Shown: positions 36,479 to 45,114 of the stretch, piece after piece
Layout of the letters: the number at the start of each line of letters is the position of its first letter
Numbering within the stretch: the stretch's first letter is position 1
From: Pseudomonas entomophila
GTDB taxonomy: Bacteria; Pseudomonadota; Gammaproteobacteria; Pseudomonadales; Pseudomonadaceae
DNA length: 64,000 nt
Assembly (NCBI RefSeq): GCF_029478665.1
Contig: NZ_JARPQB010000001.1
Span: 62,001-126,000, forward strand
Reading direction: 5' to 3'
The notes under the pieces: model-generated
The model's input: only the letters and a program-made list of their open reading frames with translations
Database searches by the model: none
What the model was told of the DNA's origin: nothing
Program-made: the position numbers and the translations under genes

Positions 36479-37261
36479 TCAGGCCGAGGTGCGCGGGATG
36501 GTGTCGTCCTTGCGCAGGGTGAAGATCTCGTAGCCGGTGGCGGTCACCACCAGCGTGTGCTCCCACTGGGCGGAGAGCTTGCGGTCCTTGGTGATGGCGG
36601 TCCAGCCGTCACCGAGCACCTTGGTGTCGGCCTTGCCCTGGTTGATCATCGGCTCGATGGTGAAGGTCATGCCTTCCTTGAGCTCCATGCCGGTGCCGGC
36701 CCTGCCGTAGTGCAGGATCTGCGGTTCTTCGTGGAACACCTTGCCGATGCCGTGGCCGCAGAACTCGCGCACCACCGAGAAACCGTTCTTTTCAGCGTGC
36801 TTCTGGATCACTTCGCCGATGTCACCCAGGCGGCAGCCCGGCTTGACCAGCTCGATGGCCTTGTACATGCACTCCTGCGTCACCTTCGACAGGCGCGCGG
36901 CCCACTCCGGGACCTCGCCGACATGGAACATGCGGCTGGTATCGCCGTGATAGCCGTCCTTGATCACGGTGATGTCGATATTGAGCGTGTCGCCCTTCTT
37001 CAACGGCTTGTCGTTGGGGATGCCGTGGCACACCACGTGGTTGATCGAGGTGCAGATCGACTTCGGGTAGCCCTTGTAGTTGAGCGGTGCCGGAATGGCC
37101 TGCTGGACGTTGACGATGTAGTCGTGGCAGATACGGTCGAGCTCTTCGGTGGTGATGCCGGGCTTGACGTGTTCCTCGATCATTTCGAGGACATCGGCGG
37201 CCAGGCGGCCGGCGACGCGCATCTTCTCGATGTCTTCTGCGGTCTTGATGGTGACGGTCAT
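36479..37261 (-). CDS. map: Methionine aminopeptidase, type I
   Basis: Removes the initiator Met from nascent proteins. 260 residues of the pita-bread fold with the five metal ligands in order: Asp in [10 protein letters not shown], Asp in [10 protein letters not shown], His in CGHGIGKVF, Glu in FTIEPMI and Glu in QWEHTLVV; the substrate His is in NHVVCHGIP. Divergent from rpsB across a 347-base gap, the standard arrangement in gammaproteobacteria. Confidence 0.97.
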   Translation of the reverse strand: MTVTIKTAEDIEKMRVAGRLAADVLEMIEEHVKPGITTEELDRICHDYIVNVQQAIPAPLNYKGYPKSICTSINHVVCHGIPNDKPLKKGDTLNIDITVIKDGYHGDTSRMFHVGEVPEWAARLSKVTQECMYKAIELVKPGCRLGDIGEVIQKHAEKNGFSVVREFCGHGIGKVFHEEPQILHYGRAGTGMELKEGMTFTIEPMINQGKADTKVLGDGWTAITKDRKLSAQWEHTLVVTATGYEIFTLRKDDTIPRTSA

Positions 37262-37459
37262 TACAGGCTCTCTACGGCGCCGCGTGCGGCGCGAACGAAC
37301 GGGAAAGGCCGGATTCTACCAGAGCATGGCGGCGATCTGGCGGGATAATCCCGAGGATCCGGTGGTCTACTGAAGGCATTCTGGCCCTAAAGCCCGGGTG
37401 CTGCAAAAGCCGCAGACGGGCGAATCATTATTCGGGTTTCGTTCGTGCGTGGTCTGTGG

Positions 37460-37465
37460 TATAAA
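37460..37465 (+). promoter_or_regulatory. rpsB -10 element
   Basis: TATAAA within GGTATAAAATGCGCCGC, with weak TTTCGT 17 bases upstream as -35. A GC-rich discriminator (GCGCCGC) follows directly, as in promoters under stringent control. The predicted leader is about 135 bases. Confidence 0.7.
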
Positions 37466-37499
37466 ATGCGCCGCTTTCGGGGGATGACCTCCGTAAGCT

Positions 37500-37605
37500 C
37501 AAACCCACACACGTGTCGACACGATGGCCTGGGTGCCCGGTCTCCTCGGAGATGCGGGTTGGTCATTGGGATGCGTGGAGGCCCAACCCGACTTATCAAG
37601 GAACT
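37500..37605 (+). promoter_or_regulatory. rpsB leader, candidate S2 autoregulatory RNA
   Basis: Structured 5' leader ending in AAGGAAC before ATG 37609. Gammaproteobacterial rpsB-tsf is known to be repressed by S2 binding to its leader. The stem at 37555-37562 / 37583-37590, close to the ribosome binding site, could be part of that element. The match to the known structure has not been tested here. Confidence 0.5.
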
Positions 37606-37608
37606 ATC

Positions 37609-38346
37609 ATGTCCCAAGTCAACATGCGCGATATGCTGAAGGCCGGTGTGCACTTCGGCCACCAGACCCGTTACTGGAACCCGAAAATGGGCAAGTACAT
37701 TTTCGGCGCGCGTAACAAGATCCACATCATCAACCTGGAAAAAACCCTGCCAATGTTCAACGAAGCTCTGGCTTTCGTAGAGCGTCTGGCCCAGGGCAAG
37801 AACAAGATCATGTTCGTCGGCACCAAGCGTTCCGCCGGCAAGATCGTCGCCGAGCAAGCTGCTCGCGCGGGTTCGCCATACGTTGATCACCGCTGGTTGG
37901 GCGGCATGCTGACCAACTACAAGACCATCCGTGCTTCGATCAAGCGTCTGCGCGACCTGGAAACCCAGGCCGAAGATGGCACCTTCGCCAAGCTGACCAA
38001 GAAAGAAGCCCTGATGCGTTCGCGCGATCTGGAAAAGCTGGACCGCAGCCTGGGTGGTATCAAGGACATGGGCGGCCTGCCTGATGCCCTGTTCGTGATC
38101 GACGTTGACCACGAGCGCATTGCTATCACCGAAGCCAACAAGCTGGGCATCCCGGTTATCGGCGTTGTCGATACCAACAGCAGCCCAGAAGGCGTTGACT
38201 ACGTCATTCCAGGTAACGACGACGCCATCCGCGCCATCGAGCTGTACATGACTTCGATGGCTGACGCCATCATCCGCGGCCGCAACAACGTTGCTGGCGG
38301 CACCGAAGTCTACGCTGAAGAAGCGGCTGCACCTGCTGCTGAGTAA
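37609..38346 (+). CDS. rpsB: 30S ribosomal protein S2
   Basis: 245 residues, standard length. Characteristic sequence: [49 protein letters not shown] and [18 protein letters not shown]. Binds 16S rRNA on the solvent side and recruits S1. Strong AAGGA upstream of ATG 37609. First gene of the rpsB-tsf operon, with a hairpin between the two genes. Confidence 0.99.
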   Translation: MSQVNMRDMLKAGVHFGHQTRYWNPKMGKYIFGARNKIHIINLEKTLPMFNEALAFVERLAQGKNKIMFVGTKRSAGKIVAEQAARAGSPYVDHRWLGGMLTNYKTIRASIKRLRDLETQAEDGTFAKLTKKEALMRSRDLEKLDRSLGGIKDMGGLPDALFVIDVDHERIAITEANKLGIPVIGVVDTNSSPEGVDYVIPGNDDAIRAIELYMTSMADAIIRGRNNVAGGTEVYAEEAAAPAAE

Positions 38347-38370
38347 TAGGCGCTAGCGTCTACTTGGCAC

Positions 38371-38399
38371 GCAAAAAGGGGGCTCTGCCCCCTTTTTGC
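38371..38399 (+). terminator. Hairpin between rpsB and tsf, partial terminator
   Basis: Stem GCAAAAAGGGGG / CCCCCTTTTTGC (38371-38382, 38388-38399) with the T tract inside the 3' arm. It should reduce read-through so that tsf is expressed at a lower level than rpsB, though tsf is separated from it by only 131 bases. Confidence 0.8.
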
Positions 38400-38530
38400 C
38401 ACCTTGAAATCCTGCTGTCAGCAACGGCCCCGCATGATGGGCGAGCTGATATAAAGGCAGCGATTTGCAGAATTTAACGCCCGCGCCGAGCGGGTGGAAT
38501 GGTTGAAAAACTTTCCAAGAGGATTTTGAA

Positions 38531-39394
38531 ATGGCAGCAATTACTGCGGCGCTGGTCAAAGAACTGCGCGAGCGTACCGGCGAAGGCATGATGGATTGCA
38601 AGAAGGCCCTGGAAAAGGCCGGTGGCGACATCGAGAAAGCCATTGACGACATGCGTGCCTCGGGCGCCATCAAGGCCGCCAAAAAAGCTGGCAACGTTGC
38701 CGCTGAAGGCGCAATCGCCGTCAAGACCGACGGCAAAGCCGCTGTCCTGCTGGAAGTGAACTCGCAGACCGACTTCCTGGCCCTGCAAGATGACTTCAAG
38801 AACTTCGTTGCCGAAAGCATCGAAGAAGCCTTCGCCCAGAAGCTGACCGACGCCGCTCCGCTGATCGCCTCGCGCGAATCCGCTCGTGAAGCCCTGGTTG
38901 CCAAGTGCGGCGAGAACGTCAACATCCGTCGCCTGGTGCGCGTAGAAGGCGACGTTGTCGGCGCCTACCTGCACGGCAACAAGATCGGTGCTGTCGTTGT
39001 CCTGAAAGGCGGCGACGTCGAGCTGGCCAAGAACATCGCCATGCACGTTGCGGCGTCGAACCCAGAGTTCCTGGACGCGTCGGAAATCTCCGCCGAGGCC
39101 ATCGAGCGCGAGAAGAACGTCTTCCTGCAACTGAACGCCGACAAGATCGCCGGCAAGCCGGAAAACATCGTTGAGAACATGATCAACGGTCGTATCTCCA
39201 AGTTCAAAGCCGAAGCCTCGCTGAAAGAGCAAGCTTTCGTGATGGACCCGGAAGTCAAAGTTGGCGCGCTGGCCAAGAAAGCCGGTGCTGAAATCGTTTC
39301 CTTCACCTACTTCAAGGTCGGCGAAGGCATCGAGAAGCCAGTCGACGACTTCGCTGCCGAAGTTGCCGCCCAGGTAGCTGCCGCCAAGCAGTAA
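38531..39394 (+). CDS. tsf: Elongation factor Ts
   Basis: Nucleotide exchange factor for EF-Tu. 287 residues: N-terminal UBA-like part (AALVKELRERTGEGMMDCKKAL), the TDFLALQDDF motif that contacts EF-Tu, and the dimerisation/coiled-coil region towards the C-terminus (VMDPEVKVGALAKKAGAEI). AAGAGGA lies upstream of the ATG. A hairpin terminator follows at 39417. Confidence 0.98.
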   Translation: MAAITAALVKELRERTGEGMMDCKKALEKAGGDIEKAIDDMRASGAIKAAKKAGNVAAEGAIAVKTDGKAAVLLEVNSQTDFLALQDDFKNFVAESIEEAFAQKLTDAAPLIASRESAREALVAKCGENVNIRRLVRVEGDVVGAYLHGNKIGAVVVLKGGDVELAKNIAMHVAASNPEFLDASEISAEAIEREKNVFLQLNADKIAGKPENIVENMINGRISKFKAEASLKEQAFVMDPEVKVGALAKKAGAEIVSFTYFKVGEGIEKPVDDFAAEVAAQVAAAKQ

Positions 39395-39416
39395 GACAGA
39401 CTCGTCTGTCGCCCCG

Positions 39417-39451
39417 AAGAGGCTGCCCGCTTACGCGCGCAGCCTCTTTGT
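39417..39451 (+). terminator. Terminator after tsf
   Basis: 10-bp stem AAGAGGCTGC / GCAGCCTCTT (39417-39426, 39439-39448) ending in TTTG, preceded by a smaller GACAGA/TCTGTC hairpin. It ends the rpsB-tsf unit; pyrH begins 120 bases later. Confidence 0.8.
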
Positions 39452-39571
39452 CAAAGCGGGAGCGGTTCACGAGACCGTTGCTCGCTGACGCATGAAGTGC
39501 GTCACGCTAGAGTTACGCGCAGGCTGAAACAGCCCGCCAGATTTTTACAAACGCCGCAGGAGAGATTCGCA

Positions 39572-40315
39572 ATGGCTCAGCAGGGCAGTGGTCATCAGGC
39601 TCGCTATAAACGCATTCTACTCAAACTTAGCGGCGAGGCCCTGATGGGCTCGGAAGAGTTCGGGATCGACCCCAAGGTCCTGGATCGCATGGCGCTGGAA
39701 GTCGGCCAGCTGGTCGGCATCGGCGTTCAGGTCGGCTTGGTGATCGGTGGTGGCAACCTGTTCCGTGGCGCGGCGCTCAGTGCAGCCGGCATGGACCGCG
39801 TCACCGGCGACCATATGGGCATGCTGGCCACGGTAATGAACGGCCTGGCCATGCGCGACGCGCTGGAGCGGGCGAACATCACCGCCATCGTCATGTCGGC
39901 CATCTCCATGGTGGGCGTGACCGATCACTACGATCGCCGCAAAGCCATGCGACACCTGAATTCCAAGGAAGTCGTGATCTTCGCTGCCGGTACCGGCAAC
40001 CCGTTCTTCACCACCGACTCCGCCGCTTGCCTGCGCGCCATCGAAATCGATGCCGACGTGGTATTGAAGGCAACCAAGGTCGATGGTGTATACACTGCAG
40101 ATCCATTCAAGGACCCGCATGCCGAGAAGTTCGATCATCTGTCCTACGATGAAGTGCTGGATCGCAAGCTGGGCGTAATGGACCTGACGGCAATCTGCCT
40201 TTGCCGCGATCACAAGATGCCGCTGCGCGTCTTCAACATGAACAAGCCCGGCGCCCTGCTGAACATCGTGCATGGCGGCGCTGAAGGAACTCTGATCGAG
40301 GAAGTTCAAAAATGA
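39572..40315 (+). CDS. pyrH: Uridylate kinase
   Basis: ATP-dependent UMP to UDP phosphorylation, bacterial hexameric type. 247 residues: [39 protein letters not shown], and [22 protein letters not shown] 39572 has CAGGAGAG 10 bases upstream; the frame to 39497 covers the tsf-pyrH gap and is rejected. Its stop overlaps the frr start by four bases (ATGA). Confidence 0.98.
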   Translation: MAQQGSGHQARYKRILLKLSGEALMGSEEFGIDPKVLDRMALEVGQLVGIGVQVGLVIGGGNLFRGAALSAAGMDRVTGDHMGMLATVMNGLAMRDALERANITAIVMSAISMVGVTDHYDRRKAMRHLNSKEVVIFAAGTGNPFFTTDSAACLRAIEIDADVVLKATKVDGVYTADPFKDPHAEKFDHLSYDEVLDRKLGVMDLTAICLCRDHKMPLRVFNMNKPGALLNIVHGGAEGTLIEEVQK

Positions 40316-40869
40316 TCAACGAAATCAAGAAAGACGCCCAGGCGCGCATGCAGAAGTCGCTGGAGTCGCTGATCCACGCATTTGGCCAGATCCGCACCGG
40401 CAAGGCGCATCCGAGCGTCCTGGGCAGCGTGATGGTGCCTTACTATGGCACCGACACCCCGCTGACCAGCGTGGCCAACGTGACCGTCAAGGACAACCAG
40501 ACCCTGCAAGTGGTGCCTTTCGAGCGCAACATGCTGGGCGCCATCGACAAGGCCATCGGCAGCGCCGGCTTGAACCTCAACCCGACCAACCTGGGCGAGT
40601 TGCTGCTGGTCAATATGCCCCCGCTGACCGAAGAAACCCGCAAGGGCTTCACCAAGCAGGCTCGCGCCGCGGCCGAAGATGCGCGCGTTGCTGTGCGCAA
40701 CATTCGTCGTGACGCCATGGGTGACCTGAAGAAGCTGTCCAAGGACAAGGAAATCAGTGAAGACGAAGAACGTCGCGCCAGTGCCGACATCGACAAGCTG
40801 ATCAAGGATATCGAGGCGCAGATCGCCAAGGCTACCGAGGCAAAAGAAAAGGACCTGATGGCCATCTAA
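40312..40869 (+). CDS. frr: Ribosome recycling factor
   Basis: Splits post-termination ribosomes with EF-G. 185 residues, standard length: [45 protein letters not shown], and [20 protein letters not shown], which form the long three-helix domain. ATGA overlap with pyrH suggests coupled translation; uppS follows 16 bases on. Confidence 0.98.
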   Translation: MINEIKKDAQARMQKSLESLIHAFGQIRTGKAHPSVLGSVMVPYYGTDTPLTSVANVTVKDNQTLQVVPFERNMLGAIDKAIGSAGLNLNPTNLGELLLVNMPPLTEETRKGFTKQARAAAEDARVAVRNIRRDAMGDLKKLSKDKEISEDEERRASADIDKLIKDIEAQIAKATEAKEKDLMAI

Positions 40870-40885
40870 GGGTCAGGACGCCTTC

Positions 40886-41641
40886 ATGGAAAAGACCAAG
40901 CAGACTGTGCCCTCCGTGGTGCCGCGTCACGTGGCGATCATCATGGATGGGAATAATCGCTGGGCGAAGAAGCGCTTCATGCCCGGCGTTGCCGGGCATA
41001 AAGCGGGTGTCGATGCGGTGCGCGCCGTGATCGAAGTGTGCGCCGAGGCGAAGGTCGAGGTGCTCACGCTTTTTGCGTTCTCCAGTGAGAACTGGCAGCG
41101 ACCGGCGGACGAAGTCAGTGCCCTCATGGACCTGTTCTTCAAGGCGTTGCGCCGCGAGGCCAAGCGCCTGAACGACAACAACATCAGCCTGCGCATCATC
41201 GGTGACCGCTCACGCTTCCATCCGGAGCTCCAGGCTGCCATGCGTGAGGCCGAGGCCGCGACCGTCGGCAACAACCGCTTCATCCTGCAGATCGCCGCCA
41301 ACTACGGCGGTCAGTGGGATATCGCACAGGCCGCGCAGCGCCTGGCGCGTGAGGTTCAGGCCGGCCACCTGCGTCCGGATGACATCACGCCTGACCTGTT
41401 GCAGACGTGCCTGGCTACCGGTGACCTGCCGTTGCCCGATCTGTGCATTCGTACCGGTGGTGAGCGTCGCATCAGCAACTTCCTGTTGTGGCAGCTGGCC
41501 TACGCCGAATTGTACTTCTCCGACCTGTTCTGGCCGGACTTCAAACACGAGGCCATGCGCACCGCGCTGGCCGATTTCGCTTCGCGCCAGCGCCGCTTCG
41601 GTAAGACCAGCGAGCAGGTCGAGGCTGGAGCCCGTGCTTAA
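40886..41641 (+). CDS. uppS: Undecaprenyl diphosphate synthase
   Basis: cis-prenyltransferase making the C55 carrier for peptidoglycan and O-antigen. 251 residues: HVAIIMDGNNRWAKKR (catalytic D21), FAFSSENWQRP, and the C-terminal IRTGGERRISNFLLWQLAY. The TAA stop shares one base with the cdsA ATG (41641). Slots between frr and cdsA as in E. coli and P. aeruginosa. Confidence 0.97.
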   Translation: MEKTKQTVPSVVPRHVAIIMDGNNRWAKKRFMPGVAGHKAGVDAVRAVIEVCAEAKVEVLTLFAFSSENWQRPADEVSALMDLFFKALRREAKRLNDNNISLRIIGDRSRFHPELQAAMREAEAATVGNNRFILQIAANYGGQWDIAQAAQRLAREVQAGHLRPDDITPDLLQTCLATGDLPLPDLCIRTGGERRISNFLLWQLAYAELYFSDLFWPDFKHEAMRTALADFASRQRRFGKTSEQVEAGARA

Positions 41642-42456
41642 TGCTTAAACAACGCATCATTACTGCGCTGATCCTGCTGCCGGTCGCGTTGGGTGGGTTC
41701 TTCCTGCTCAATGGCGGCGATTTCGCGCTGTTCATCGGCTTCGTGGTCACCCTGGGCGCCTGGGAGTGGGCCCGTCTGGCCGGCCTGGTGGCCCAATCCG
41801 TGCGTATCGCATACGCCGCGGTGGTCGCCGGGGCGCTGATGCTGCTCTACCTGATGCCGGACCTCGCGCCTTGGGTGCTGGGCGCTTCGGTGATCTGGTG
41901 GGCCCTGGCCACCTGGCTGGTGCTCACCTATCCGCGCAGCAACGATTTGTGGAGCAGCGCTGCCTGTCGCCTGCTCATCGGCCTGCTGGTGCTGCTGCCG
42001 GCCTGGCAAGGGCTGGTGCTGCTCAAGCACTGGCCGCTGGGTAACTGGCTGATTCTGGCGGTCATGGTGCTGGTGTGGGCCGCGGATATCGGCGCCTACT
42101 TCTCCGGGCGGGCCTTCGGCAAGCGCAAGCTGGCGCCGCAGGTCAGCCCCGGCAAAAGCTGGGAAGGGGTGTACGGCGGCCTGGTGGTCAGCCTGTTGAT
42201 CACCCTGGGTGTCGGCCTGGCACGGGACTGGAGTGTCGGCCAACTGCTGCTGGGGCTGCTGGGGGCGGTCGTGGTGGTGATGTCCTCGGTGGTGGGTGAC
42301 CTGACCGAGAGCATGTTCAAGCGCCGTGAAGGTATCAAGGACAGCAGCAACCTGCTGCCCGGTCATGGTGGCGTGCTCGATCGCATCGACAGCCTGACCG
42401 CGGCCATCCCGATGTTCGCTGTACTGCTATGGGCTGCAGAGTGGGGTGTGATGTGA
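41641..42456 (+). CDS. cdsA: Phosphatidate cytidylyltransferase
   Basis: Makes CDP-diacylglycerol from phosphatidate and CTP in the inner membrane. 271 residues with about 8 TM helices and the C-terminal signature [25 protein letters not shown] (quoted parts: [22 protein letters not shown]). Overlaps uppS by one base and dxr by four bases, so the three are coupled. Confidence 0.96.
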   Translation: MLKQRIITALILLPVALGGFFLLNGGDFALFIGFVVTLGAWEWARLAGLVAQSVRIAYAAVVAGALMLLYLMPDLAPWVLGASVIWWALATWLVLTYPRSNDLWSSAACRLLIGLLVLLPAWQGLVLLKHWPLGNWLILAVMVLVWAADIGAYFSGRAFGKRKLAPQVSPGKSWEGVYGGLVVSLLITLGVGLARDWSVGQLLLGLLGAVVVVMSSVVGDLTESMFKRREGIKDSSNLLPGHGGVLDRIDSLTAAIPMFAVLLWAAEWGVM

Positions 42457-43643
42457 GCCGTCTTCAACGCATAACCGTGCTGGGTGCCACGGGTTCCATT
42501 GGCTTGAGCACCCTCGATGTCATTGCCCGGCACCCTGATCGCTACCAGGTGTTCGCCCTGAGCGGCTACTCCCGTCTCGACGAGTTGCTGGCCTTGTGCG
42601 AGCGCCATCGGCCTGCCTACGCAGTAGTTCCTTCCGCGGACGCCGCCGCGCGTTTGCGCGAGGGGTTGGCGCGCGCAGGTTGCGCCACCGAAGCTCTCGA
42701 GGGTGAAGCCGGGCTCTGCCAGGTGGCGGCGGCGTCTGAAGTGGATACCGTGATGGCCGCCATTGTCGGTGCTGCCGGGCTGCGTCCGACACTGGCGGCG
42801 GTCGAGGCCGGCAAGAAGGTCCTGCTGGCCAACAAGGAAGCGCTGGTGATGTCCGGCGCCTTGTTCATGGATGCGGTGCGGCGCAGTGGTGCGGTGCTGT
42901 TGCCGATCGACAGCGAGCACAATGCGATTTTCCAATGCATGCCCACCGACTTCGCCCGTGGCTTGGGCAATGTCGGTGTGCGGCGCATCCTGCTGACCGC
43001 CTCGGGTGGCCCGTTCCGCGAAACGCCCGTGGCGGCCTTGCAGGATGTCACGCCGGAGCAGGCGTGCGCCCACCCCAACTGGTCGATGGGGCGCAAGATC
43101 TCGGTCGATTCGGCAAGCATGTTGAACAAAGGGTTGGAACTGATCGAAGCTTGTTGGCTGTTCGACGCCAAACCAGCCCAGGTCGAGGTGGTGGTGCACC
43201 CGCAGAGCGTCATCCACTCGCTGGTGGATTACGTTGACGGTTCGGTGCTCGCCCAGTTGGGCAACCCGGACATGCGCACGCCGATCACCAACGCCCTGGC
43301 CTGGCCCGAGCGCATCGACTCCGGCGTGGCGCCGTTGGACCTGTTCGCCATCGCTCGTCTGGATTTCCAGGCGCCCGACGAACAGCGCTTCCCTTGCCTG
43401 CGCCTGGCACGTCAGGCTGCCGAGGCCGGTAACAGCGCGCCCGCCGTGCTCAATGCCGCCAACGAAGTGGCGGTGGATGCGTTCCTCCAGCGGCGTATCC
43501 GCTTCCCGGAGATCGCGGGTATGATCGAACAGGTGCTCGGCCAGGAGCCTGTGGTACCGCTCACCACGCTGGATGCGGTGTTCGCCGCCGACCAGCGCGC
43601 CCGGGAACTGTCCCGGGAATGGTTGAGGCGCCACGGCCGCTGA
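42453..43643 (+). CDS. dxr: 1-deoxy-D-xylulose 5-phosphate reductoisomerase
   Basis: Second committed step of the MEP isoprenoid pathway (NADPH, divalent metal). 396 residues: [16 protein letters not shown] (NADPH loop), [25 protein letters not shown] (metal and substrate ligands), [11 protein letters not shown], and [18 protein letters not shown] 42453 is chosen because homology begins at [11 protein letters not shown] and it overlaps the cdsA stop (GTGA); an earlier ATG at 42429 lies inside cdsA. ispD of the same pathway is at 62.9 kb. Confidence 0.96.
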   Translation: MSRLQRITVLGATGSIGLSTLDVIARHPDRYQVFALSGYSRLDELLALCERHRPAYAVVPSADAAARLREGLARAGCATEALEGEAGLCQVAAASEVDTVMAAIVGAAGLRPTLAAVEAGKKVLLANKEALVMSGALFMDAVRRSGAVLLPIDSEHNAIFQCMPTDFARGLGNVGVRRILLTASGGPFRETPVAALQDVTPEQACAHPNWSMGRKISVDSASMLNKGLELIEACWLFDAKPAQVEVVVHPQSVIHSLVDYVDGSVLAQLGNPDMRTPITNALAWPERIDSGVAPLDLFAIARLDFQAPDEQRFPCLRLARQAAEAGNSAPAVLNAANEVAVDAFLQRRIRFPEIAGMIEQVLGQEPVVPLTTLDAVFAADQRARELSREWLRRHGR

Positions 43644-43686
43644 TCGGCGGTGGCCCGCCCCGCCGAACGTCATCCGGAGATAGGAC

Positions 43687-45039
43687 ATGACTGCGCTCTA
43701 CATGATTATCGGCACCCTGGTGGCTTTGGGTGTGCTGGTCACCTTCCATGAATTCGGTCACTTCTGGGTGGCGCGTCGCTGTGGGGTCAAGGTGCTGCGC
43801 TTCTCGGTGGGCTTCGGTACGCCGCTGCTGCGCTGGCATGACCGGCACGGCACCGAATTCGTGGTCGCGGCGATCCCGCTGGGCGGCTACGTCAAGATGC
43901 TCGACGAGCGTGAGGGGGAAGTCCCGCCTGCGCTGGTCGAGCAATCGTTCAACCGCAAGTCGGTGCGCCAGCGCATCGCCATCGTTGCTGCTGGCCCCAT
44001 TGCCAACTTCCTGTTGGCCATCCTGTTCTTCTGGTTCATCGCCATGCTGGGCACGCAACAGGTGCGCCCGGTCATCGGCGCGGTCGAGACGGGCAGCCTG
44101 GCGGCGACCGCTGGTCTGGGCGTCGGGCAGGAAATCGTTTCCGTCGATGGCAAGCCGACCAATGGCTGGTCGGCGGTCAACCTGCAATTGGTTCGCCGCC
44201 TCGGTGAGAGTGGCACCTTGCGGGTCGGCGTGCTCGACGAGGGCGCCACGGTCGAGCGTCAGCACGCTATTCAACTGAATCACTGGCTCAAGGGTGTCGA
44301 TGAGCCCGATCCTATCCAGTCCCTGGGGCTGCGCCCCTGGCGCCCGGCGGTCGAGCCGGTACTGGCCGAGATCGACCCGAAAGGCCCGGCCGCCGCGGCG
44401 GGGCTCAAGACGGGTGACAAGCTGCTTGCCCTCGATGGCGCCGTGCTGGGCGACTGGCAGCAGGTGGTCGACGCGGTGCGTGCCCGCCCTGAAAGCAAGG
44501 TAAGCCTGCGCATCGAGCGTGATGGCGCGCAGCTGGAGGTGCCGGTCACCCTGGCGCGCAAGGGTGAAGGGCAAGCTTCCGGTGGTTACCTGGGTGCTGG
44601 CGTCAAGGCGGCGCAATGGCCGGCGCAGATGCTTCGCGAGGTCAGCTACGGGCCGTTGGAGGCCGTGGGGGAGGGGCTTTCGCGTACCTGGAGCATGAGC
44701 GTCCTGACCCTCGAATCGCTGAAGAAAATGCTGTTCGGAGAGCTCTCGGTAAAAAACTTGAGCGGACCGATAACCATTGCTAAAGTGGCGGGCGCTTCAG
44801 CCCAGTCGGGCGTTGGGGATTTCCTGAATTTCCTGGCCTATCTGAGCATAAGCCTGGGGGTTCTGAACCTGCTGCCCATCCCGGTACTGGATGGGGGGCA
44901 TTTGCTGTTCTACCTGATCGAGTGGGCGCGCGGTCGTCCGCTCTCGGATCGGGTGCAAGGTTGGGGGGTCCAGATCGGTATCAGTTTGGTCGTCGGGGTG
45001 ATGTTGCTCGCCCTGATCAATGATCTGGGTCGACTATAA
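43687..45039 (+). CDS. rseP: Site-2 protease RseP
   Basis: Intramembrane zinc protease that releases sigma-E-type factors (AlgU in Pseudomonas) by cutting anti-sigma factor MucA/RseA. 450 residues: HEFGH in TM1 (H21, E22, H25), two PDZ domains in the periplasmic part (about 115-310), and the metal-ligand motif NLLPIPVLDGGHLL near the C-terminus. It precedes bamA, the sensor and target of the same envelope stress axis. Confidence 0.97.
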   Translation: MTALYMIIGTLVALGVLVTFHEFGHFWVARRCGVKVLRFSVGFGTPLLRWHDRHGTEFVVAAIPLGGYVKMLDEREGEVPPALVEQSFNRKSVRQRIAIVAAGPIANFLLAILFFWFIAMLGTQQVRPVIGAVETGSLAATAGLGVGQEIVSVDGKPTNGWSAVNLQLVRRLGESGTLRVGVLDEGATVERQHAIQLNHWLKGVDEPDPIQSLGLRPWRPAVEPVLAEIDPKGPAAAAGLKTGDKLLALDGAVLGDWQQVVDAVRARPESKVSLRIERDGAQLEVPVTLARKGEGQASGGYLGAGVKAAQWPAQMLREVSYGPLEAVGEGLSRTWSMSVLTLESLKKMLFGELSVKNLSGPITIAKVAGASAQSGVGDFLNFLAYLSISLGVLNLLPIPVLDGGHLLFYLIEWARGRPLSDRVQGWGVQIGISLVVGVMLLALINDLGRL

Positions 45040-45058
45040 AAGCTTCGCTCAATCGCGA

Positions 45059-45091
45059 AACCTGCCGCCTTATCGCGGCGGGTTGTTTATT
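45059..45091 (+). terminator. Hairpin between rseP and bamA
   Basis: 10-bp stem AACCTGCCGC / GCGGCGGGTT (45059-45068, 45075-45084, one G-T pair) followed by GTTTATT. A candidate attenuator; bamA starts at 45115. Confidence 0.55.
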
Positions 45092-45114
45092 GCCAGTTGG
45101 AATAAAAGGACTTC

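Larger units (their letters stand above)
37262..37608. other. Divergent map/rpsB promoter region and rpsB leader
   Basis: 347 bases with no gene. The map promoter must lie near the left end on the minus strand but I cannot point to it. Small palindromes CGGGATAATCCCG and CGAAT-CATT-ATTCG (37421-37434) lie between. The rpsB -10 is at 37460. The leader downstream of it has two hairpins: CGTGTCGACACG (near 37512) and CGGGTTGG / CCAACCCG (37555-37562 with 37583-37590). Confidence 0.75.
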
